DNA from: Bdellovibrionales bacterium GWA1_52_35 | Lineage (GTDB): Bacteria; Bdellovibrionota; UBA1018 | Length of the DNA stretch: 64,000 nucleotides | NCBI GenBank assembly: GCA_001769805.1 | Contig: MEPO01000032.1 | Span: 124,001-188,000, forward strand | Direction of reading: 5' to 3' | In this document: in pieces, positions 51,997 through 60,797 of the stretch | Position numbering within the stretch: position 1 is the first letter of the stretch | Layout: every line of letters begins with the position of its first letter | The notes under the pieces: generated by a model | What the model was told of the DNA's origin: nothing | Database searches by the model: none | The model's input: the letters and a program-made list of their open reading frames with translations, nothing else | Made by a program: the position numbers and the translations under genes

Positions 51997-52963
51997 ACTC
52001 GAGGCGATGACTGAGCCGTGGTTCGAACTTCTGCAGCGAAGCCGTCGGGCCACGCCCTTCCAGGCCCCTGAGTGGCTGCTCCCCTGGTGGCATCATTTTG
52101 GATCAGGTAAGCTGAATGTGCTGGTCTTCGAAGACAGAGGGGTCCTCGTGGGACTCGCCCCGCTCTGCCTCGCTGAAACCCCGGATGGTCCGACCGTCAC
52201 TCGCTTCATCGGCACGGGAAATACCGATTATCTCGACCTGCTGGCTAAAGCGGGTCACGAAGAAGTAGTGCTTGCGGAGTTTTCAAAATATATAGCAGAA
52301 ATGCGCCGCCATTCGCGGGCCGGTTTTGATTTTCAGGAACTTCGAGAAGAGGCGCTCGCCACCTCCCTTGGTCCGAAGGCAGTTCAGGAAGTCTGTCCGG
52401 TCGTACCTCTTCAGAACACCTCGACATGGGAGGACCTGAGAGATGTCTGGAGCGCTGGGCTTTTCACAAAACTTCAGAAATACCGGCGGCGTCTGGAACG
52501 GGAAGGCACGGTTCAGTATGAAGCTGTTTCTGAAAAAAACTTCAGCATTCTTTTTGAGACGATCGTCACTTTGCATCAGAGGCAATGGGGACAATGGAAG
52601 GAAGGCGTGCGCACGGATGTCGGGGTATTTGGAAATGAAAAATCAATTCTCTTTCACCGGGAGGCGGCTCAGGGGTATTTGAAGAAAGACTTGCTTCGTC
52701 TTTACTGTCTCAGCCTGAACGGCGTTCGAATCGCAGCAATATATGGATTCGTGCATCACCGAAGGGCGTACTATTACATCAGTGGCTTTGATCCACTTTA
52801 TGCACAGTTCAGCCCGGGCAGTCTGATCATAGCTTATGCAATGGAACAGGCCGTGAAAGGAAAAATCCAGGAATTCGACTTCCTGCGTGGTGCTGAGCCT
52901 TACAAGTATCGCTGGGGGGCAGTGGACCGGCGGAACTACCGGATCCTCATGCCACCTTTCTAG
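51965..52963 (+). CDS. GNAT/FemAB-like acyltransferase (CelD family)
   Basis: A 332-aa acyltransferase of the CelD/BcsL type with duplicated GNAT folds. The C-terminal half shows the recognisable GVRIAAIYGFVHHRRAYYYI, SGFDPLYAQFSPGSLIIAYA and EFDFLRGAEPYKYRWGA motifs of this group. It probably acylates the free amine produced by the deacetylase in the same operon, or transfers an amino acid. It overlaps the GT4 gene by 32 bp, so translation is coupled. There is no signal peptide or membrane helix. Confidence 0.82.
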   Translation: MQIRVISSCSELEAMTEPWFELLQRSRRATPFQAPEWLLPWWHHFGSGKLNVLVFEDRGVLVGLAPLCLAETPDGPTVTRFIGTGNTDYLDLLAKAGHEEVVLAEFSKYIAEMRRHSRAGFDFQELREEALATSLGPKAVQEVCPVVPLQNTSTWEDLRDVWSAGLFTKLQKYRRRLEREGTVQYEAVSEKNFSILFETIVTLHQRQWGQWKEGVRTDVGVFGNEKSILFHREAAQGYLKKDLLRLYCLSLNGVRIAAIYGFVHHRRAYYYISGFDPLYAQFSPGSLIIAYAMEQAVKGKIQEFDFLRGAEPYKYRWGAVDRRNYRILMPPF

Positions 52964-53004
52964 GCTTCTGGAGAATTAGCATTCCAATTGCAAACTGTTC
53001 GGCC

Positions 53005-54864
53005 ATGAAGCTGGTGATTTTTGGGCTCTCGATCAGCTCGTCGTGGGGCAATGGTCACGCGACGCTCTGGCGCGGGCTTTGTCGGGCGCTGGCCCGCCAG
53101 GGTCACACGGTCGTGTTTTTTGAAAAAGACGTTCCGTACTATGCCTCCCATCGCGACAAAACCGAGCCTGACGGCGTGCGCCTGGTGCTCTATCGCGACT
53201 GGAATGAGATCCAGCCACTCGCTCGCCGGGAGCTCGATTCGGCAGAGGTTTCGATCATCACTTCGTACTGCCCGGATGCGCTTGCCGCGACCCAGCTCCT
53301 GCTTGATTCAAAAGTACGGCTCCGGGTTTTCTATGATCTTGACACTCCGGTCACCTTGGAGCGCCTCGCCCAGGGTTTACCCGTCGAGTACCTTGGCGAA
53401 GACGGATTAAAAAATTTCAATCTGGTCCTCAGTTACACGGGAGGGCGGGCCCTGACTGAATTGAAAGAAAAACTCGGGGCAAAAAGGGTCGCACCTCTCT
53501 ACGGCAGCGTGGATCCGGAGATCCATTTTCCGGTACAACTCCAAGATAGTTTCAGGGCGGATCTTTCCTACCTGGGAACTTACGCGGCAAACCGTCAGAA
53601 GGCTGTCGAGCTACTTCTGCTGGAACCCGCGCAGCGGCTTGCGCACCGGCAATTCCTGATCGGTGGCTCCATGTACCCCCAGGATTTCCCTTGGAAACAG
53701 AATATTTTTTATCGTTCCCATGTTCCACCTCCGGAGCACGCGGCCTTTTACTGCTCCTCCCGTCTGACTTTGAACATCACCCGCTCCGCAATGGCTCTCA
53801 TGGGCTACTGTCCTTCAGGACGACTTTTTGAATCGGCCGCCTGCGGAGTGCCGGTACTCAGTGACACCTGGGAAGGCTTGGACCAGTTCTTTGTTCCCGG
53901 TAAAGAAATCATTCTCGCGGAAACTGCTGATCAGGCTGTGAATGCCATAGAACTCTCAGACCGCGAGCTGCAGCAAATTTCCAAAGCCGCCCGCGCGCGG
54001 ACGCTCACCCACCATACGGCCGAGATTCGCGCGCAGGAACTGGAGCGGATTCTGGATGCCGCAACCCGGCCTTGCGTGCCGTCCATATCCAAAGCCGCCT
54101 CTGCTCGAGACATCGAACTCCGCAATGAGCGGACCGTCTGGGGAATCATTCCCGCTGCCGGTGCGGGTACGCGCATCCAGCCACTGGCCTTTTCCAAAGA
54201 GCTACTGCCCATCGGCAGTTATCAGGACTGCGAAACGGAACGACCCCGCGCGGTCAGCGAATTTCTGATCGAACGAATGGTGTTGGGAGGTGCGACCCGG
54301 CTCTGCTTCGTCATCTCACCCGGTAAAAACGATATTATCTCCTACTACGGAGGATCTTACGGACCGGCTCAGATCTGCTACACAGTCCAGCCGAAACCCG
54401 CCGGCCTCTGCGACGCGCTTTTCCGGGCCGCGCCCTTCGTTCGGGCAGATGACCTCGTTTTGGTAGGCCTCCCCGATACAATCTGGTTTCCTGAAGAGGG
54501 CTTTCATCTTCTGCATAATCGGATGCTATCTTTTCTGCTCTTCCCCGTGGAACACCCGGAGTACTTCGATGCCGTCGTTCACGACGAGAAATCACGCGTG
54601 ACAGAAATCCAGGTGAAGAAAAAAGACGCAAGCTCCACGTGGGTTTGGGGCGCGTTCAAATTGCCGGGAGAGGTCTTTCATCGCCTTTATCACCTCTGGT
54701 GCGAACGCGGCAAAAATGACGAATACCTCGGAACCCTCGTGAACGCTTATATCGCCGAAGGGGGAGAAGTTGTTGCCTCACGATTCGGAACAACTTATTC
54801 CGATGTCGGAACCCTGCACGGGTACCGCGAGGCGGTAACGGTCCTGCAGAAGCGGGCCGGCTAG
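53005..54864 (+). CDS. Fusion of CgeB-like glycosyltransferase and nucleotidyltransferase
   Basis: A 619-aa fusion. Residues 1 to about 350 form a CgeB-type glycosyltransferase (FGLSISSSWGNGHATLWRGL, FYDLDTPVTLERLAQG, SGRLFESAACGVPVLSDTWEG). Residues from about 375 form a sugar-phosphate nucleotidyltransferase (IIPAAGAGTRIQPLAFSKEL then LPIG, and VGLPDTIWFP). Thus a transferase and the enzyme making its likely donor sit on one chain. The N-terminal part is homologous to the reverse-strand CgeB genes at 59655 and 60794. No stop or frameshift is visible between the parts, so the fusion is real in this assembly. Confidence 0.85.
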   Translation: MKLVIFGLSISSSWGNGHATLWRGLCRALARQGHTVVFFEKDVPYYASHRDKTEPDGVRLVLYRDWNEIQPLARRELDSAEVSIITSYCPDALAATQLLLDSKVRLRVFYDLDTPVTLERLAQGLPVEYLGEDGLKNFNLVLSYTGGRALTELKEKLGAKRVAPLYGSVDPEIHFPVQLQDSFRADLSYLGTYAANRQKAVELLLLEPAQRLAHRQFLIGGSMYPQDFPWKQNIFYRSHVPPPEHAAFYCSSRLTLNITRSAMALMGYCPSGRLFESAACGVPVLSDTWEGLDQFFVPGKEIILAETADQAVNAIELSDRELQQISKAARARTLTHHTAEIRAQELERILDAATRPCVPSISKAASARDIELRNERTVWGIIPAAGAGTRIQPLAFSKELLPIGSYQDCETERPRAVSEFLIERMVLGGATRLCFVISPGKNDIISYYGGSYGPAQICYTVQPKPAGLCDALFRAAPFVRADDLVLVGLPDTIWFPEEGFHLLHNRMLSFLLFPVEHPEYFDAVVHDEKSRVTEIQVKKKDASSTWVWGAFKLPGEVFHRLYHLWCERGKNDEYLGTLVNAYIAEGGEVVASRFGTTYSDVGTLHGYREAVTVLQKRAG

Positions 54865-54869
54865 CCTGA

Positions 54870-55400
54870 ATGCGGCGGAATTGGAACTGGATCGGCCCCT
54901 TGCTTGCGATCGGCGGACGAATTCCAGAAGAACTGAATTGCAGATGGGAATTGCTGGGTGAAGGTATCAGCCGCGTCATTGATCTTCGCGATCTTCGCGC
55001 TGAAACGCAGCCCGAATGGCTGCCTGGCGTCGAACTGCTGCACCTTCCCACTCCGGACCACCAGCCGATTTCGCAGTCGATGATTTGGCAAGGCGTCCAG
55101 TGGACGCGCAAGGCGTGGGAAGCGAATCTGCGCGTCTTGATTCATTGCGAACATGGAATCGGGCGCTGCGCCCTGCTCGCAGCCTGTGTCCTGGTCAGCG
55201 AAGGCGCCTCGCCCACGGAGGCGATCCGCGAACTCAAGCAGGTGCGCTCCTGCATCGCCCCCTCTCCGGTGCAACTTCATGCACTGCTTGCCTGGGCTGC
55301 CTCCTGGAATCAGTCGCAGGGAAAACCGCCATCTACCGACACCTGGGCGGCTCTTTCCCGAATTGCCTACCTCGGCATCACATCTGTGAACAGACCTTGA
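54870..55400 (+). CDS. Dual-specificity/tyrosine-phosphatase-like protein
   Basis: A 176-aa cysteine phosphatase of the PTP/DSP superfamily. The P-loop HCEHGIGRC fits HCx5R with nucleophile C93 and R99, and D63 in TPDHQP is a candidate general acid. A family of such small phosphatases dephosphorylates sugars or proteins. In this sugar operon it may remove phosphate from a sugar intermediate or serve in regulation. It starts five bases after the fusion gene. The C-terminal 40 residues are not typical. Confidence 0.78.
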   Translation: MRRNWNWIGPLLAIGGRIPEELNCRWELLGEGISRVIDLRDLRAETQPEWLPGVELLHLPTPDHQPISQSMIWQGVQWTRKAWEANLRVLIHCEHGIGRCALLAACVLVSEGASPTEAIRELKQVRSCIAPSPVQLHALLAWAASWNQSQGKPPSTDTWAALSRIAYLGITSVNRP

Positions 55401-55460
55401 AGACAGCCGCAGCTGGTCTTTCTTTTGCACCCCGCCCCTCGTCCTTCTGGAGGGAATTTC

Positions 55461-56411
55461 ATGAAAGCTTCCGTTTTGACCGGTCCGAGACAGATGCGTG
55501 TGGAAAATGTCAGTTTACCGGAGCCTGGGCCCGGAGAAGTCCGCTTGAAACTGGAAGGCTGCGGCGTTTGCGGCTCCAATCTGGCGTCGTGGGTGGGAAT
55601 GCCGTGGACCCAATATCCCCTGGCCCCCGGCGCGCTGGGACATGAGGGCTGGGGCCGGGTTGACGCAATTGGCTCGGGTGTCACAGGAATCAAAAAAGGT
55701 GACCGTGTTTCGGCGCTTTCCGATCATGCGTTTGCAGAATATGACATCACGCGAGCCGATCGCGTCGTGCCCCTTCCACTCGACATGAAGGATTTTCCGG
55801 GTGAAGCCGTGGGATGCGCGATGAATATCTTCCGCCGCAGCAAAATCAGCAAAGGTCAGACGGTTGCAATCGTAGGCATCGGCTTTCTCGGAGCGGTGCT
55901 GACCCGCCTGGCAGAAAGAGAAGGCGCGCGCGTAATCGCGATTTCCCGCCGTTCCTTCTCTCTGGAAGTTGCCCGCAAAATGGGAGCGGCAGAAGTCATT
56001 CCCATGGATGATCATTACAAAATCATCAACCGCGTCAAAGAGCTCACGGACGGTCTCTTCTGTGACCGCGTAATCGAAGCCATTGGCCAGCAATGGCCTT
56101 TGGACTTGAGTGCGGAATTGACCCGGGAACGCGGCAGACTCATGATTGCAGGCTACCATCAGGATGGCCCCCGGCAGATCAATATGCAACTCTGGAACTG
56201 GCGTGGCCTCGATGTTGTCAATGCCCACGAGCGCGATCCAGAAGTCTATATTCAGGGGATACGGGACGCCCTGCAGGCGATCCAGACGGGACGCATTGAC
56301 CCGACTCTCTTATACACGCATCGCTATCCGCTTGAGCATCTGGACGAAGCGTTGAATGCCAATCTCGAAAGGCCCGAAGGCTTTCTAAAGGCGCTGGTGA
56401 CTTATGATTAA
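55461..56411 (+). CDS. MDR-type zinc alcohol dehydrogenase family protein
   Basis: A 316-aa medium-chain dehydrogenase. The N-terminal catalytic domain shows GCGVCGSN and GALGHEGWGRV; the Rossmann motif VAIVGIGFLGAVL binds NAD(P). The structural-zinc lobe with four cysteines is missing, explaining the short length. It may oxidise a sugar or cyclitol hydroxyl. The start is ATG 55461 behind GGAGGGAA; the ORF-track start at 55425 lies upstream. It overlaps the next oxidoreductase by 8 bp, suggesting successive redox steps on one substrate. Confidence 0.86.
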   Translation: MKASVLTGPRQMRVENVSLPEPGPGEVRLKLEGCGVCGSNLASWVGMPWTQYPLAPGALGHEGWGRVDAIGSGVTGIKKGDRVSALSDHAFAEYDITRADRVVPLPLDMKDFPGEAVGCAMNIFRRSKISKGQTVAIVGIGFLGAVLTRLAEREGARVIAISRRSFSLEVARKMGAAEVIPMDDHYKIINRVKELTDGLFCDRVIEAIGQQWPLDLSAELTRERGRLMIAGYHQDGPRQINMQLWNWRGLDVVNAHERDPEVYIQGIRDALQAIQTGRIDPTLLYTHRYPLEHLDEALNANLERPEGFLKALVTYD

Positions 56412-57420
56412 ATCAAAACCAAGATTGGGCTTTCTCGGAACGGGTTGGATCGGTCGCCATCGCATGAAGAAAATCATCGAAAGTGGCGCGGCGGAAGCAG
56501 CGCTGATCTATGATCCGCACTCGGAGAGTCTTGCGGAGGCGTTAAAAGAGGTCCCCACAGCCAGCCCTGCGGACAGCTATGATGATTTCCTCAGCTCGGA
56601 CCTGGACGGGATCGTGATTGCCACACCCAGTGCACAGCATGCCGAGCAATCGATCCAGGCGCTGCAAGCCGGTTACGCCGTTTTTTGTCAGAAGCCCCTC
56701 GGCCGGACGGCCACGGAAGTGAAGAACGTGGTGGCCGCCGCGAAAAGTACGGACACTTTCCTCGGAGTGGATTTTTCTTATCGTTATACGGAAGGCATGA
56801 AGCGAATTCATTCGTTAATCAACGAAGGCGAGATCGGTGAGATCCACGCAGTGGATCTGGTCTTTCACAATGCCTACGGCCCGGATAAGACCTGGTTTTA
56901 CGACCCCAAGCAGTCGGGTGGCGGTTGTGTGATGGATCTGGGCGTTCACCTCGTGGATCTGGCGCTCTGGTGCCTGAATTTTCCAAAAATTCTCGAATCC
57001 TCCAGTCGCCTGTTCACAGGCGGAAAGCCCCTCGTGAACGAAACCGAACAGGTCGAGGACTTTGCGCTGGCTCAACTCGACTGCGCCGGCGGAACCACCT
57101 TCCGCCTTGCCTGCTCCTGGCGACTCCCCGCTGGTTGCGACTGCGTGATCTCCGCGGATTTTTACGGTTCAAAGGGCGGCTTGAGCTTCCGAAGCCTGAA
57201 TGGATCATTTTACGACTTCATTGCGGAACGCTTCCGTGGCACCGCCCGAGAGGTGCTCTTTCAGGCGGCTCCTCCGGGAATGGATCCCCCAGCAGAAGAC
57301 TGGGGCGGTCGCGCTGCCGTCGCTTGGGCGAAACGCCTGGCCGAGGGAACACGTTTTGACCCCAGCTGCGAAAACTTGATCACGGTTGCCGGAGTACTCG
57401 ATCGGATCTACCGGCGCTGA
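56404..57420 (+). CDS. Gfo/Idh/MocA-family oxidoreductase
   Basis: A 338-aa NAD(P)-dependent oxidoreductase. The Rossmann motif GFLGTGWIGRH is at the N-terminus and the family EKP-type motif reads CQKPLGR, with the lysine conserved. The C-terminal half (GGGCVMDLGVHLVDLALW) contains the catalytic histidine region. Members act on sugars, cyclitols or nucleotide sugars. It is coupled to the MDR dehydrogenase upstream and convergently overlaps the histidine phosphatase by 13 bp. The substrate is unknown; an inositol-like or keto-sugar step is possible. Confidence 0.88.
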   Translation: MIKSKPRLGFLGTGWIGRHRMKKIIESGAAEAALIYDPHSESLAEALKEVPTASPADSYDDFLSSDLDGIVIATPSAQHAEQSIQALQAGYAVFCQKPLGRTATEVKNVVAAAKSTDTFLGVDFSYRYTEGMKRIHSLINEGEIGEIHAVDLVFHNAYGPDKTWFYDPKQSGGGCVMDLGVHLVDLALWCLNFPKILESSSRLFTGGKPLVNETEQVEDFALAQLDCAGGTTFRLACSWRLPAGCDCVISADFYGSKGGLSFRSLNGSFYDFIAERFRGTAREVLFQAAPPGMDPPAEDWGGRAAVAWAKRLAEGTRFDPSCENLITVAGVLDRIYRR

Positions 57421-58004
57421 GCGATAGTACCGAACTGAGGCCCCCTCTCACTCAAATACAGGGTCGTGATCGAAATCGGCGGGATCTCGATGCGCAGGAG
57501 ATTTTCGAGCGGTGCACCCAAGAAATGCATGATCGTCGAGCGTAGAATATCGGAGTGACTGAAAACCACAATCACCTGTCCCAGTCGAGACAGCCGCAGT
57601 TTTTCCAGCTCCGCCACGGCACGCAGCTGCACACCAAGCAGAAATTCCCCGCCAGGGATCTGGATGCTGCTGCGAAAGCCATGAAAGTTTCGCCATTCCG
57701 GAACCGCAATCAGTTCCTCTATGCTTCGTCCGGTCCAGTCTCCGTAATCCACTTCCGTGAAGGCTTCCGAAATTTGAATCGGAAGATTCCGTGCTCTCGC
57801 TAAAGGGCCGGCGGTCTCCCGGGTCCGCTCCAGGGGGCTTGAATAAATGGCATCCATCTTTTGCCCTTGTAGAACTGAGACGAGTTCTTCCGCCTGCACT
57901 CGTCCCTCTTGGTTCAAATGAATTCCGGGGCGTCGCCCTGCCAGTTTTATTCCCACATGGTCGCAGATGCCATGCCTGATCAGCAAAAACGTGGTGGTAA
58001 CCAT
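57408..58004 (-). CDS. Histidine phosphatase family protein
   Basis: A 198-aa phosphoglycerate-mutase-like phosphatase. The phosphohistidine motif is LLIRHGICD near the N-terminus, with SSPLERTRETA, TEVDYGDWTG and VVFSHSDILRS at the expected places, so it should be active. The ATG at 58004 overlaps the upstream glycosidase stop (TAATG); the ORF-track start at 58118 is inside that gene. It may remove phosphate from a sugar intermediate such as a sugar bisphosphate. It is the last gene of the reverse-strand cassette. Confidence 0.88.
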   Translation of the reverse strand: MVTTTFLLIRHGICDHVGIKLAGRRPGIHLNQEGRVQAEELVSVLQGQKMDAIYSSPLERTRETAGPLARARNLPIQISEAFTEVDYGDWTGRSIEELIAVPEWRNFHGFRSSIQIPGGEFLLGVQLRAVAELEKLRLSRLGQVIVVFSHSDILRSTIMHFLGAPLENLLRIEIPPISITTLYLSERGPQFGTIAQRR

Positions 58005-58885
58005 TAGTTGGGAACGTAGCGTTCCAGAACCGCTCTCGCGAACCCGGCAAAATCCGACGCCTCCAAGGGAGGACTCGTATGGTCCGGCCGTTTCCCTCGG
58101 GAAGGAGGCGTGAAACAAAGAGTGATCGTCAGATCAAAATCAGCGAGCGCCTGCATCTGCCGATCAAACCAGTCGAGCGCATTCGGCCGATGCCAGTCCG
58201 CCCAGCTGATGCCAGTTCTGAGCTTCTTCACGCCCAGGCGTTTGAGCCAGTCCACCGCAAAATCCAGGCGGGGATCCTCGTAATGAAACCACTGGCAGAT
58301 TCCCATCTCAGGATCGAAGACTTCAACCGCGGGCTTGGGCGTGCCATCATGACGAATCAAACCCATATAAAAATGCCGGTAATAGGAACTTCCTTCGTTT
58401 TCCTTATGCCGGGTTGTGGCACCCCAGGCCGGGGGCAGATCCAAAAGACTGTACCAGAAAATTCGCTCGGATTTTCCTGCAAGAAGCTCGAAGGTCTTCT
58501 TCAAACCAAACGTCTGAACCTCATCGGCGCCAAAACTCGAGACACCCACCTCGGTGATCCAGACAGGCTTGCCGGAGACCTTCTGAATACCTTCGAGTTT
58601 TTCGGGCCATTCTTCCAGGCGCCAATGATTCCAGTCCAGAGGAAAACCGTGAATCGCGACGATATCCACGGCGTCCAAAACGCCCTGTCGCTGCATCCGG
58701 TGGACAAAGGCCGGATCAATCGGAGACATTCCCCCGAGGACAATTGGCATATGAGGTCTGACTTTGCGGATTTCCCGGGCACCGAGGATGGTCATCTCGG
58801 AGAAATCCTTCCACTCCGGATCCAGCTCAAAATCCCAGTGTGAAAGGTTGTTCGGCTCGTTCCAGATCTTGATCGCTTCGATCAT
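58004..58885 (-). CDS. Clan-A glycoside hydrolase-like protein, circularly permuted barrel
   Basis: A 293-aa protein beginning directly at the acid/base motif IKIWNEPNN (residues 6-14) and then the nucleophile motif VWITEVGVSS near 110. The strands that come first in other clan GH-A barrels appear at the C-terminus instead: LGVKKLRTGISWADW, FDLTITLCFTPP and FAGFARAVLERY. The full barrel is thus present but rotated by about three strands. Similar proteins, usually annotated beta-xylosidase, occur in comparable CgeB/methyltransferase cassettes as far as I recall. ATG 58885 has AGGAG and overlaps the methyltransferase stop (ATGA). Confidence 0.75.
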   Translation of the reverse strand: MIEAIKIWNEPNNLSHWDFELDPEWKDFSEMTILGAREIRKVRPHMPIVLGGMSPIDPAFVHRMQRQGVLDAVDIVAIHGFPLDWNHWRLEEWPEKLEGIQKVSGKPVWITEVGVSSFGADEVQTFGLKKTFELLAGKSERIFWYSLLDLPPAWGATTRHKENEGSSYYRHFYMGLIRHDGTPKPAVEVFDPEMGICQWFHYEDPRLDFAVDWLKRLGVKKLRTGISWADWHRPNALDWFDRQMQALADFDLTITLCFTPPSRGKRPDHTSPPLEASDFAGFARAVLERYVPN

Positions 58886-59694
58886 AGGCGCTCCTGTCGG
58901 GATTCTCCGGTTGCACTCGCCCACTCTTCCTCTTCCCAGATGCGCCGCTTCCGGACACCTTGCGCAGGCGGTTCGCAAAAATAAACTTCGTGGGTGATTC
59001 GTTTTATTTTTTCAAAACCTGTAGAACGGAGCTGGGCCTCCACTGCCGCATGATTCGGAACCCACCAGTTGGTTGCATCGTTGGAATAGGACTTTTCAAT
59101 GAAAGCCATCTTCGGCCAGCCCCGTTCATTGAAGATCTTCCGCTCGGTGATCGGGTAATCATCTTTGGTCGGAAAGTTCGGGAGTTCTTGCGCCGGGTCT
59201 TCTGTCGTGAGGGTTTGAAAAACCATGAGCTTGTTCACTTTTTCGGCCACGGTATCCAGCGCCAGGGTGGGATAGCGCAGATGGTAAAAAACTCCCATGA
59301 ACAAGACGAGATCAAATTTCTCCGAAGTGCGCGCGAGATCATGAATCTGCATCTGGCGGAATTCCGGCTGATGCCGGAGGTTTCCTCCGAGCTGTCCGGC
59401 AATCCAGCGGGCCTGCGAAAGGTAAAGGGGCTCCGAATCGATGCCCAGGACCCGCCCGCCCCTTTTTGCCAACTCAAAGCTGTAGAAACCGGCGTTGCAA
59501 CCGATGTCCAGGCAACGCCAACCGGTAAGATCCTGCGGAATCGCGTCCGCGATTTCCACCCATTTTCGCAACGGAAAATCTCCCAGGAAATGTTCGGGTG
59601 CGGTCTGCACTCCTTCGCTGAGATGGAAATTATGAAACCAGGGACCGAGTCGCTCTATCGCCTGACGTAATTGTCTGCTTGTTTCAGTTTCCAC
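58882..59694 (-). CDS. Class I SAM methyltransferase (CmoB-like)
   Basis: A 270-aa methyltransferase. The SAM-binding motif I is CLDIGCNAGFYSFELAKRG; motif II and the LVLFMGVFYHLRYP region follow as in CmoB-like enzymes, and a C-terminal NHAAVEAQLRSTGFEKI completes the fold. It resembles sugar-cassette methyltransferases sitting with CgeB genes (I recall a TIGR04290-type family; not searched). It probably methylates the glycan precursor. The GTG start at 59694 has GAGGAA upstream and overlaps the CgeB gene by 40 bp. Confidence 0.85.
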   Translation of the reverse strand: METETSRQLRQAIERLGPWFHNFHLSEGVQTAPEHFLGDFPLRKWVEIADAIPQDLTGWRCLDIGCNAGFYSFELAKRGGRVLGIDSEPLYLSQARWIAGQLGGNLRHQPEFRQMQIHDLARTSEKFDLVLFMGVFYHLRYPTLALDTVAEKVNKLMVFQTLTTEDPAQELPNFPTKDDYPITERKIFNERGWPKMAFIEKSYSNDATNWWVPNHAAVEAQLRSTGFEKIKRITHEVYFCEPPAQGVRKRRIWEEEEWASATGESRQERL

Positions 59695-60797
59695 GATTTG
59701 TTCCTCGCTGAGTCATTGACGCTCTTTCGATTCAGGGCGTCGCGGAAATGCTGCTGCAACTCACACGCGCGATGAGCCGCAGTATGGGAATTCAGAATCC
59801 TTTTTCGGGCCCGCTCACCTATTGCAAGGCGCTCCTCTTCGGAGATTCTGCGAAGCATCCGGTTCACATCGTCTGTATGCCGCGCGATCAGGATTTCCAG
59901 ACCGGGCTTGAAGAGCAGTTCTAGTCCAGACCAGTAATCAGATATAATCGGCGTCCCGCAAGCCGCGGCTTCGAAAAGTCGGACGCTCGGAGAGTGGCCG
60001 GCCCGAATCATGTTTTTACGGGTGACATTCAGGGTGAACCTGAGTGCATTGTAAAAATCGCGATGCGCCGAAGGAGGCAGATGCTCCACATGCTTTACGT
60101 TTTTTCCCCAGTCCAAGGCTCCTGGAAACTGCGCCCCTGCCACGATAAAGTGCCCCTCGGGCCAATTTCGCGCAGGCTCGAGCAGCAGAGTTTCGAGCGT
60201 CGGCTGGCGGTCAGGACTGTACGTCCCAAGGTATCCGAGATCCCAGCTGCTCTCGCCTTTTTGCGGATAATAGTGCAGTGGATCCACCGAACAAAAGAGA
60301 GGACGGGCCATGGGCGATCCGAATTCTTTTTCAAGGCGCTGGAGGGTGGGTCCTCCCGTGAAGGAGAGATAGAGCTGATATCTGGCGACAAGTTCCCGGG
60401 TCAGGTATTCACAGGAACCGAGACCAATATGAGCCAGGGTCTCAGGGGTATCGATGTCGTAGAAAACGGAAAGTCCCCGCGTGTTTTTGGTGACCCAATC
60501 GCCAAGTTCAATCCCCTCCGGAACAAAAGAGCCGACAATCACGGCATCGGCTTCCCGGATACTCCCGGTAAACCGGTCCTTGAATTCCTCCAGCGTCGAA
60601 TAGAGTTCCGTTCGCCCATAGGGAGGAGCTGGAAGGTCCCGGTGCGCGGAGTACCAGGGACGGTCACGTTCGAGGAATAAAACTTCATTACCATTGGCCA
60701 CCAGCTCCTTGACCAATCCCCGATAAGTGGTTGCATGACCATTCCCCCAGGAGGAGGTGATGGACAGACCGCAGATCACGATTCGGAGTGGTTTCAT
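59655..60797 (-). CDS. CgeB-type glycosyltransferase
   Basis: A 380-aa CgeB-family protein with GT-B features: VICGLSITSSWGNGHATTYR at the N-terminus, FYDIDTPETLAHI, LGYLGTYSPDRQPTLETLLL and VRLFEAAACGTPIISDYWSG. The last is the donor-binding region. It is a close relative of the N-terminal half of the 53005 fusion and of 60794. There is no signal peptide or membrane helix. It overlaps its upstream CgeB neighbour by ATGA and the methyltransferase by 40 bp. Substrates unknown. Confidence 0.84.
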   Translation of the reverse strand: MKPLRIVICGLSITSSWGNGHATTYRGLVKELVANGNEVLFLERDRPWYSAHRDLPAPPYGRTELYSTLEEFKDRFTGSIREADAVIVGSFVPEGIELGDWVTKNTRGLSVFYDIDTPETLAHIGLGSCEYLTRELVARYQLYLSFTGGPTLQRLEKEFGSPMARPLFCSVDPLHYYPQKGESSWDLGYLGTYSPDRQPTLETLLLEPARNWPEGHFIVAGAQFPGALDWGKNVKHVEHLPPSAHRDFYNALRFTLNVTRKNMIRAGHSPSVRLFEAAACGTPIISDYWSGLELLFKPGLEILIARHTDDVNRMLRRISEEERLAIGERARKRILNSHTAAHRACELQQHFRDALNRKSVNDSARNKSWKLKQADNYVRR

